From assembly GCA_903842755.1 (NCBI GenBank), contig CAIMNF010000035.1, positions 1-11,436 of the forward strand: a stretch of DNA of 11,436 nt, written 5' to 3'. Of the stretch, positions 6,271-11,436 are shown piece after piece. Made by a program: the position numbers and the translations under genes. This DNA comes from Oligoflexia bacterium. Lineage in GTDB: Bacteria; Bdellovibrionota; UBA1018; CAIMNF01. The first letter of the stretch is position 1; every line of letters begins with the position of its first letter. The notes beneath the pieces were generated by a model. It was not told the origin of the DNA and did not search any database. It was given only the letters and a program-made list of their open reading frames with translations.

Positions 6271-6971
6271 AAACTTTGTTGATTGGTTTCTTAATGCTTG
6301 CGGGTATAATCATTAGTTCGCTTGAAGGCTCGGCAAAAATTTATTTCCAATTCCGCTCGTTTGCGGTCGTTGTTTTGGGGACGATTGCCGTTCTGATCTT
6401 TTCGTCCGAAGGGGCAGTTCTAAAAATGGTGTTGGAGCTTTTTAAGAAACTCTTTAAATCGGAAGAGGTACTTGAGGATCACCTAAACGATATCCAACGG
6501 CTATCTCAGAATAAAAATAGTGTTTTAAGCAAAAATGCCCACCCCCTGTTGCGGTATGCCTCCGAGCTTTGGGAAAAAGGGGTCGACCCTGAACTGTTTA
6601 TTGTCTTGATTTCGCAAAAGCGGAATGATCTCGTTTCAAGGGGGATAGATGCTATTTTAACGGTTCGGAGTTTAGGAAAGTACCCACCTGCACTGGGGAT
6701 GACGGGAACCGTGATGGGAATTGTGAGCGTCTTTAATTCCTTAGACAAAAACAAAAGTGCCATTGGGGCAAATTTAGCGGTAGCCATGACGGCCACTTTT
6801 ATGGGGTTAGTTTTGGCAAATTTTGTGATCGCGCCTTTGGCCGACCGATTGTCAGTGCGTCAGATTAGACAAGAGCGATTGATTCAAGGACTGTACGAAG
6901 TTGCGTTACTCATTAATCGAGGTGAAGCCGTAGTCTTGATCGAAGGAGAAGTCCATGATCGAGTTGCGTAG
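6267..6971 (+). CDS. MotA/PomA-family stator protein
   Basis: MotA proteins form the pentameric, channel-lining part of ion-driven stators. The 234-residue product fits the family: membrane helices near 3-19 and 31-47, a cytoplasmic loop, and helices near 138-157 and 168-190. The TM3 segment PALGMTGTVMGIV and TM4 segment AVAMTATFMG...APLADRL match PomA closely, including the conserved prolines (P141 and P190). Threonines T148 and T177 align with PomA T158 and T186, the sodium-site pair; proton-type MotA has alanine at the first. The start overlaps the TPR gene stop (ATGA), with GAGG seven bases upstream. It overlaps the motB-like gene by 17 bases. It is too short to be a ZorA-type MotA homologue with a long tail. 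The family is secure; a non-flagellar role is inferred from the neighbours. Confidence 0.9.
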   Translation: MKTLLIGFLMLAGIIISSLEGSAKIYFQFRSFAVVVLGTIAVLIFSSEGAVLKMVLELFKKLFKSEEVLEDHLNDIQRLSQNKNSVLSKNAHPLLRYASELWEKGVDPELFIVLISQKRNDLVSRGIDAILTVRSLGKYPPALGMTGTVMGIVSVFNSLDKNKSAIGANLAVAMTATFMGLVLANFVIAPLADRLSVRQIRQERLIQGLYEVALLINRGEAVVLIEGEVHDRVA

Positions 6972-7692
6972 AGAGCGCCCTAGGCTTCATCGGGTAGAAA
7001 AGCCATCCGTTCCTAGTCTCGCGAATAGTATCCTTGCGTCGAGCGAGGCCTCTAATGATCATACCTGGATTGTTTCGTACGCGGATTTGCTCATGATCTT
7101 ATTGTGTTTCTTTGTTCTTTTCTTTTCGATTTCCCCTGATTCGCAAGAGTCCATTTTGCATAAAATCTTACTGACGGAAGAAAATCCAAGCGTTCCGCCG
7201 AATGAAATCCGCCAGAACGCTGATTCAACGGGAACTCAGTCCATTCCGAGCGGGGATCGTCTGTTGTTTAGAAAAATATCAAGTGAACTTGCCGGAGCTC
7301 AACTGAACACTTCTTTGCTTGAGGACACGATTGTTTTTGAGCTTCCTAATAACTCTTTTGCGAAGGGAAAAGTGGACCTTGTTCCTAAACAAAAAAGAGT
7401 ATTGGCTCGTTTGTTTGCTCGTTTAAAACCTTACGCAACCGAAATTAATGTTGTATTGATCGGGCACACCGATCGCACAAAGGTAGTTTCACTGAAAAAG
7501 AAACGAATTTATGACAACTTTGACTTAAGCGCAGCCCGAGCAAAGTCTGCTTATCAAATAGCAATCCAATCGAAATTTCCGGAATCCCATTTGAAGTTAG
7601 AAGGCGACAGTTCGTTTGATCGCGCCTCAAGGACCTTAAGTATTGTGATTAAAGCGCGCGCTAAGCCGGAGGTTAAAGATGAAGTTCGCTAA
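6955..7692 (+). CDS. MotB/PomB-family stator protein with OmpA-like domain
   Basis: MotB subunits pair with MotA, carry the essential ion-binding aspartate and anchor the stator to peptidoglycan. The 245-residue product has a short cytoplasmic N-terminus (1-36) and one membrane helix (about 38-60) with the signature W38..SYAD, where D44 is the predicted ion-binding residue. The following LLMILLCFFVLFFS resembles PomB more than proton-type MotB. A linker (60-100) may contain the plug. Residues 105-235 form an OmpA-like domain with GHTDRT (170-175) and NFDLSAARA (188-196), the usual peptidoglycan-binding motifs. AAGGAG six bases before the ATG marks the start. It overlaps the previous gene by 17 bases and the next by 14, so the three are probably translated together. 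Confidence 0.92.
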   Translation: MIELRRERPRLHRVEKPSVPSLANSILASSEASNDHTWIVSYADLLMILLCFFVLFFSISPDSQESILHKILLTEENPSVPPNEIRQNADSTGTQSIPSGDRLLFRKISSELAGAQLNTSLLEDTIVFELPNNSFAKGKVDLVPKQKRVLARLFARLKPYATEINVVLIGHTDRTKVVSLKKKRIYDNFDLSAARAKSAYQIAIQSKFPESHLKLEGDSSFDRASRTLSIVIKARAKPEVKDEVR

Positions 7693-9193
7693 GTCTTTAT
7701 TCTTTTTGCTGATGGGAAGTGTTGCAGTTTCTACGGGAGCAAACGCTAACCTTAATCTTCGATATGATTTAGAGGCAAAGATTAGGGAAAAAGTGAGCAG
7801 CCTCGTGACCCCTTATGACTCCCGCGCCCAAGTGGCCGTGACGGTGGAGCTTAAACGGTTAAGCTTAGTTCTTCCGGGAACAAGTGGGCAAGACGCCACT
7901 TTAGAAAGTACCGCGGGGATGGGAAATATCTCGGTACAAGATATAGAAAAGGTAAAAATTACCATTCTTCTAAATAAGTCCCGTGTTCCGGATTCTGTTC
8001 AAGAGCTCATTGCATCAACCATGGGAATCCCTCGATCAAAACTTGAGATTGAGTTTAAAGAGGCTAATCCGAACTCGATGGACGATCAACGATCAGGATT
8101 TATTTCAAGGGTGACCGAGCAAAGTGAGAAGTTTTTGGGGCTATTTGCGTCTGTTGAAAGCAAATTGGGACAACTTTTTGGAGTTGCTCTCGGTGCTCTT
8201 GGGGTAATGGTTGGCATTTTTACATTTAATGTTTTGGGTGTGTTGTTTTTTAAAAAGGCAAGCGCCGAACATGTGAAAGCAATACAAGAGTTAAGTACAG
8301 AAGTTAAAAATCGGGAATCTGGCGGCAAAATGGTGAACGAATCCCTGTTCACCCCTTCTTTACCGTCATTCACATCCCGGCCAGATCAGGCAGTGCGGGA
8401 TGATGATCCCGTGATCCAAACCTTGCCGGAGGCTTCGTTGGTCTCGCTAGTTTCAGATTGTTATTGGTCAAAAAATGATGCGTATGCAGCCTATCTTTGG
8501 GCGCAGATGAGCACTTCGCAAAAGAATTCCTTTTTAACGGGCTGGAAGTGGGCAAGTCAGTATACTGAATTTTTATCCGAAATTCGACCTCAATCTGAAA
8601 ATTATCACCACCATCCTTACTATTTTAAACCGTCGGTCCTTGCGAATGTTTCTAATGAGGATTTCTTTAAGCTCGTGCGCAAAAACCCCAGTTTATGGAG
8701 CTTATGTTCGCCGATTCGTAAAAAGGCCTGCCCATTTTCGGTCATGGAAGTCATTGAACTGAGCAAAAACGAGCTCATCCCCACGGAAATAGAATTGAAC
8801 GTGATTTCGCACAAACGAGAGCTTAGTTTAAAATTACCCTTCCAGCAAATTACCGACGCCGACGAGATCGCAATTTATGAAAACCCTAGTCTCATTCCGG
8901 AGTCTTTCCGTCCCCAGATTCGATCGTTGGTTTGGTTTGCGTTGCTCCCGCTAGAGGATCGGAAGGCCATCCTGAAGGACTGGTCTGCTAATCAACTGAG
9001 CGAAGTGTGGATTGGGCCGGACGTGGTGCTGGATCGTTTTAAAGAAGCAATTTCGGAGAAAAAGTTACCCTTGGTGCAAGAGTATCAAGCAAAGATCGCG
9101 AAAGATCGTAACCATGTTTTAATGGGCGAGTTAGTTACGGCAGCGCTTTCAAAATTAAATTTGGACTATGAAAATTCAAAAAAAGTTGCCTAA
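7679..9193 (+). CDS. FliF C-terminal-like ring protein fused to a FliG-like cytoplasmic region
   Basis: The 504-residue product starts with a Sec signal peptide (cleavage near ANA, 22-24). Residues 28-128 read like the last periplasmic domain of FliF: an AQVAVTVEL strand (50-58), then VKITILLNK (92-100), then a helix with the ELIASTMGIPRSKLEIEF pattern (109-126) found before the second membrane helix of FliF. One strong membrane helix lies at about 164-191. The cytoplasmic part (192-504) is a charged linker (195-245) and a largely helical region. Its C-terminus (410-490) weakly recalls FliG armadillo and C-terminal domains. FliF's first membrane helix and early ring domains are absent. GGAGG six bases upstream and a 14-base overlap with the MotB-like gene fix the start. 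The FliF-like part is moderately sure; the FliG-like part is inference. Confidence 0.65.
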   Translation: MKFAKSLFFLLMGSVAVSTGANANLNLRYDLEAKIREKVSSLVTPYDSRAQVAVTVELKRLSLVLPGTSGQDATLESTAGMGNISVQDIEKVKITILLNKSRVPDSVQELIASTMGIPRSKLEIEFKEANPNSMDDQRSGFISRVTEQSEKFLGLFASVESKLGQLFGVALGALGVMVGIFTFNVLGVLFFKKASAEHVKAIQELSTEVKNRESGGKMVNESLFTPSLPSFTSRPDQAVRDDDPVIQTLPEASLVSLVSDCYWSKNDAYAAYLWAQMSTSQKNSFLTGWKWASQYTEFLSEIRPQSENYHHHPYYFKPSVLANVSNEDFFKLVRKNPSLWSLCSPIRKKACPFSVMEVIELSKNELIPTEIELNVISHKRELSLKLPFQQITDADEIAIYENPSLIPESFRPQIRSLVWFALLPLEDRKAILKDWSANQLSEVWIGPDVVLDRFKEAISEKKLPLVQEYQAKIAKDRNHVLMGELVTAALSKLNLDYENSKKVA

Positions 9194-9806
9194 ACCATTT
9201 GTTTTTTTAGGTGTGGCGTTTGTCCTTTTGCTCGTGCAGGGCGAGCGATCCTTGGCGGATGATGGAATGATGGTGAATGATTTAGACCTCACCTCAAAAA
9301 CAGTCACCAATAAATCACAAATTTTAATTGGCGCAGAAGTGACCTCAATGACCATTAGCTCTACTCAAATTTTTGGCGCTGGCGCAAGGTTTGGTTTCGA
9401 GTTTGCCTTAAGCCCTCGGTTTTCTATTCTTCCAACGCTAAGTTTGGTGGTTTCTGGCTCAGGAAACGGGTCTTTACTTTATACAGGGATTGGTGCGGAA
9501 GTTCGGTATTCTTTTTTCGGATCTTATCAAAGCATTCACACAGACGTTTTTAGTCATGGAAAATTAATTGCAAGCGAACTCGGGCTTCCTTCGAATCGCT
9601 TATCGCTAGCGGCTGGCATCGACCAGCTTCTTTTAAATGGAACGAATCAGATTTATCCGGCGTCAGGAATTACGGGCGGAATTGGATACTCATTTCCAAT
9701 TTTTTCATCGTGGTTTGAAGTTTCCGCAAAAGAGGGATTTTATGAAGCCCAAGGTAAGAACGTTACCGCAACCATGGTCAATGTATCGGTTGGCATTGGT
9801 GGATAG
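9168..9806 (+). CDS. Small secreted, probably outer-membrane barrel-like protein
   Basis: The 212-residue product has a basic start, a hydrophobic core (11-24) and a cleavage site near SLA (28-30). The rest is rich in glycine, serine and alternating hydrophobic residues in short strands (ILIGAEVTSM, GAGARFGFEFAL, GIGAEVRYSFF, GGIGYSFPIF, VNVSVGIGG), the pattern of an OmpW/OmpA-type eight-stranded barrel. I do not recognise a named family. The ATG lies inside the end of the preceding gene (26-base overlap) and has only a weak ribosome site, so it is probably translated by coupling. As last gene of the motor-like operon it could be the outer-membrane anchor or outlet of the machine; that is inference from position. 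Confidence 0.7.
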   Translation: MKIQKKLPKPFVFLGVAFVLLLVQGERSLADDGMMVNDLDLTSKTVTNKSQILIGAEVTSMTISSTQIFGAGARFGFEFALSPRFSILPTLSLVVSGSGNGSLLYTGIGAEVRYSFFGSYQSIHTDVFSHGKLIASELGLPSNRLSLAAGIDQLLLNGTNQIYPASGITGGIGYSFPIFSSWFEVSAKEGFYEAQGKNVTATMVNVSVGIGG

Positions 9807-9828
9807 AGCTTCTCTTCGTTTATATTGC

Positions 9829-9843
9829 GCTGAAACGTTCAGC
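9829..9843. other. Perfect hairpin after the motor-like operon
   Basis: GCTGAA (9829-9834) and TTCAGC (9838-9843) form a perfect 6-bp stem with a three-base loop, 22 bases past the stop. No T tract follows, so it is at best a transcript-end stabiliser or a poor terminator. Confidence 0.35.
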
Positions 9844-9849
9844 CGTCGC

Positions 9850-9873
9850 TGTGTCTCGTGGGACACACGTGTC
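9850..9873. repeat. Alternating GTGTC/GACAC arms
   Basis: GTGTC (9851-9855), GACAC (9862-9866) and GTGTC (9869-9873) occur in series. The first pair extends to a perfect 6-bp stem with a 6-base loop (9850-9867). The middle arm is also complementary to the third, but only two bases separate them, so that pairing works mainly as a DNA palindrome (ACACGTGT within it). An 8-bp palindrome GGCCGGCC follows at 9876-9883. The density of symmetric elements suggests a protein-binding or RNA-structured region. Confidence 0.45.
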
Positions 9874-9909
9874 TTGGCCGGCCTACTTATATTTAGTATT
9901 TAAAAAATA

Positions 9910-9915
9910 TATAAT
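9910..9915 (+). promoter_or_regulatory. TATAAT -10 box of the lipoprotein gene
   Basis: A perfect TATAAT sits in an AT-rich stretch 73 bases before the ATG at 9989. At 17-base spacing the -35 position reads TTATAT, a poor match, so an activator or another sigma factor may be needed. A start near 9922 would give a leader of about 67 bases. Confidence 0.4.
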
Positions 9916-9927
9916 AATGGACATGGG

Positions 9928-9974
9928 GTCATCGTAATGAATGCTTATGTTTTAAGTAAAAACGCGGCGATGAC
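9928..9974 (+). promoter_or_regulatory. Leader hairpin before the lipoprotein ribosome site
   Basis: GTCATCG (9928-9934) and CGATGAC (9968-9974) are perfect reverse complements flanking a 33-base loop. The 3' arm ends five bases before the ribosome site AAGGGGAAG (9978-9986). In the predicted transcript it would form a stem next to the ribosome site and could influence translation. I do not recognise a riboswitch family. Confidence 0.4.
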
Positions 9975-9988
9975 GATAAGGGGAAGAG

Positions 9989-11329
9989 ATGCAAGGGATT
10001 GATCTACTTAAAAAAATGAAACCGAATCATCTGTGGAAATTCCCACGGCGATTTTTGTATTTTTTCCCGTCTTTTATTTTTCTAATCCTTTCAGGTTGTA
10101 ACAATAATAATCCCTTAGATACGGCGTTTGGAACGGGCAGCGCAACGCCAACGCCGGCAAATTCGGCACCCATTGGGAATGCGGCGCTTGCATTATCGCC
10201 TGTTAATTTTAATTTTGGCTTAGTTTCGGTGGGACAAACGGCAGCGCCGCTCACGGTTTCGATCCAAAACGTTTCAAGTGTGCCTATTTATTTATCGAGC
10301 TTATCGGGCACGACGGATCCCAACTTTGCATTAGGCTCGATGAATTGTCCAATGGCCGGGACGCCGATCGCTGCCGGCGATAGCTGTTCGGCCGTGGTGA
10401 ATTTTGCGCCGCTTGTGGGTGGAAATTTAGATTTTCAAGTAACGGCAGTCTTCGGCACAACACCTGGCGATACTCGTTTTAATACGAATGTGACCTTAAC
10501 GGGCATCGGTGTGGCTCAAGTGATTTTTACCGGGCTCAATGCCATCAATCCTGCTCAGGTCACGACCACTACGGTACCGCTCACGTGGGCCGATGCCTCG
10601 GGCGCAAGTTCCTATACCCTTTATCAATCCACCGATGGTGGGGCCACCTATACGATCGCACAAGTGCTCGGAGCGGGGACTACGTCGTGGAATATGACTG
10701 GGTTAAGTCCAAATACCACCTATACATTCAAAGCGAAGGCTTTTAATGCTCTTGGGCAGGCCGACACGAACTCCGTCACTCAGACCGCAACGACGGATGC
10801 CCTGGGGAGTTTTAGTGCAATCGGTGCGCTGAGCACGACCGAAGGCGGGAGTGTTACGAGCGGAGATTTGGGGTTAAATTGTACGGACGCAAGGGCGCAC
10901 TACCCAAGCTTTATGGCCATTACTTCGGAAAGCGATCCAACCGCGCAGTGTGTGCTCCTGACGAGTCCATACCGCGTTCAGTGTACGCCGGGGTATCACG
11001 TCGGCGCTTCCGCATGGAGCTCTACCTTAACCGTTTCTTGTTTGCTGGATAGTTATCCCACTGCCTATACGCAGAACGTCACGGTCAATGTGGCGTTTTC
11101 GGATCGTGCACCGATTATTAGTGCGATTGGGAATCAAAATGTTCTTGCGGGCAATGCAATTACTGCGGTGGTGCCGGTTGCCTCTGATCCAAACGCTTTC
11201 ACGTTAACCTACTCTTGTAAATACGACACCTTGGTGGACGGATCGGTTTCCGCGAGTGCGCCAAATTGTTCTTCTTTACAGAATCAAGACGGATCGGTAT
11301 GCTGTCCGCGCACGGGTGACACAGTTTGA
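9989..11329 (+). CDS. Multi-domain surface lipoprotein, probably truncated at its 3' end
   Basis: The 446-residue product has a lipoprotein signal with lipobox LSGC (C37) after a long basic N-terminus; an N-rich stretch follows. Residues 66-175 resemble an ASH-type (choice-of-anchor D) beta-sandwich, with the NFNFGLVSVGQ and FAPLVGG patterns. Residues 178-268 are fibronectin III-like (PLTW, YTLYQSTDGG, LSPNTTYTFKAKAFN). Residues 270-370 are a cysteine-bearing beta region, and 373-436 begin an Ig-like module (APIISAIGNQNVLAGNAI). That module stops without its expected last strands, ending in CCPRTGDTV. AAGGGGAAG before the ATG supports the start; an internal ATG at 10016 lacks one. Proteins of this build are often large adhesins or surface proteins. 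The abrupt end suggests a broken gene. Confidence 0.72.
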   Translation: MQGIDLLKKMKPNHLWKFPRRFLYFFPSFIFLILSGCNNNNPLDTAFGTGSATPTPANSAPIGNAALALSPVNFNFGLVSVGQTAAPLTVSIQNVSSVPIYLSSLSGTTDPNFALGSMNCPMAGTPIAAGDSCSAVVNFAPLVGGNLDFQVTAVFGTTPGDTRFNTNVTLTGIGVAQVIFTGLNAINPAQVTTTTVPLTWADASGASSYTLYQSTDGGATYTIAQVLGAGTTSWNMTGLSPNTTYTFKAKAFNALGQADTNSVTQTATTDALGSFSAIGALSTTEGGSVTSGDLGLNCTDARAHYPSFMAITSESDPTAQCVLLTSPYRVQCTPGYHVGASAWSSTLTVSCLLDSYPTAYTQNVTVNVAFSDRAPIISAIGNQNVLAGNAITAVVPVASDPNAFTLTYSCKYDTLVDGSVSASAPNCSSLQNQDGSVCCPRTGDTV

Positions 11330-11436
11330 GGTTTTAATTTAGATAAGTTCCTGTGAACCGTTCAGAACCTCTTGAGTCCAGTGTTTTCTTCTCTTATCTC
11401 GAGTAAATTGTCTAGCCTCCTTTCTACGTTGCGAGA
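11330..11436. other. Window end with unlike sequence, possible mobile-element edge
   Basis: No recognisable continuation of the lipoprotein is present in the plus frames, all of which hit stops quickly. On the minus strand a frame is open from the window edge to a TAA at 11339-11341, with a strongly basic product (ending LNGSQELI), and a second frame is also open for 24 codons. Either could be the end of a gene beginning beyond the window. A transposase is possible given the basic character, but no motif proves it. Confidence 0.25.

Noticed and set aside
6267..7692. Zorya-type anti-phage ZorAB
   Set aside because: The MotA-like protein lacks the long C-terminal tail of ZorA, and no ZorC, ZorD or ZorE-like genes are adjacent.
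6267..7692. TolQR/ExbBD or Agl-type motor pair
   Set aside because: The MotA-like protein has four membrane helices with PomA motifs and the partner has a full OmpA-like domain, so the MotAB family fits better.
8086..8373. Minus-strand open frames inside the FliF/FliG-like gene
   Set aside because: They are antisense shadows of a well-supported gene with a good ribosome site and operon context.
9937..10002. Possible 21-codon leader peptide before the lipoprotein gene
   Set aside because: It has no ribosome site and no run of regulatory codons, and it overlaps the lipoprotein start.

Overview
The window looks like a chromosomal segment of a Gram-negative, flagellated-type deltaproteobacterial lineage. 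My best guess is Bdellovibrionota/Oligoflexia, from gene style and moderate GC, but nothing here is a taxonomic marker and this is inference. The evidence for a double-membrane envelope is direct: there are lipoprotein signal peptides, Sec signal peptides, an OmpA/MotB peptidoglycan-binding domain and barrel-like secreted proteins.

Region 1 (1-333) has no convincing gene. It holds a near-perfect inverted repeat with 25-base arms (108-194), a second imperfect palindrome (253-281) and a good sigma70-type promoter (296-324) whose start point would fall almost on the yajQ start codon.

Region 2 (334-3270) is a housekeeping operon: yajQ, then rimO (ribosomal protein S12 methylthiotransferase), then queG (epoxyqueuosine reductase). 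The genes are tightly spaced or overlapping.

Region 3 (3233-5554, minus strand) has three envelope or accessory genes: a SurA-N-like lipoprotein, a secreted protein with a possible beta-rich C-terminus, and a DipZ-type thioredoxin-like protein whose active-site cysteines are replaced. Its last gene converges on queG with a 38-base 3' overlap.

Region 4 (5641-9806, plus strand) is the most interesting part. It is a five-gene operon with overlapping junctions: a periplasmic TPR-like protein, a MotA/PomA-like stator protein, a MotB/PomB-like stator protein, an unusual hybrid protein and a small secreted barrel-like protein. The hybrid has a signal peptide, a FliF C-terminal-type periplasmic ring domain, one membrane helix and a large helical cytoplasmic region with weak FliG-like character. 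No rod, export or switch genes (fliE, fliH, fliI, fliM, fliN) are present in the window. I infer a compact ion-driven trans-envelope machine built from flagellar-motor parts: stator (MotAB-like), a fused base/torque-receiving ring (FliF-FliG-like), and periplasmic and outer-membrane accessories. Stator residues resemble the sodium-type PomAB pair. Upstream, the divergent promoter region carries a perfect tandem 11-bp repeat typical in period of OmpR/PhoB-type operators.

Region 5 (9807-11436) starts with a structured intergenic stretch containing alternative hairpins, a TATAAT box and a leader hairpin directly before a Shine-Dalgarno site. It is followed by a large surface-type lipoprotein (ASH-like, fibronectin III-like and Ig-like modules). 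That protein ends abruptly inside a repeat-type domain near 11329, and the following sequence looks unrelated, which suggests truncation by a mobile element or rearrangement.
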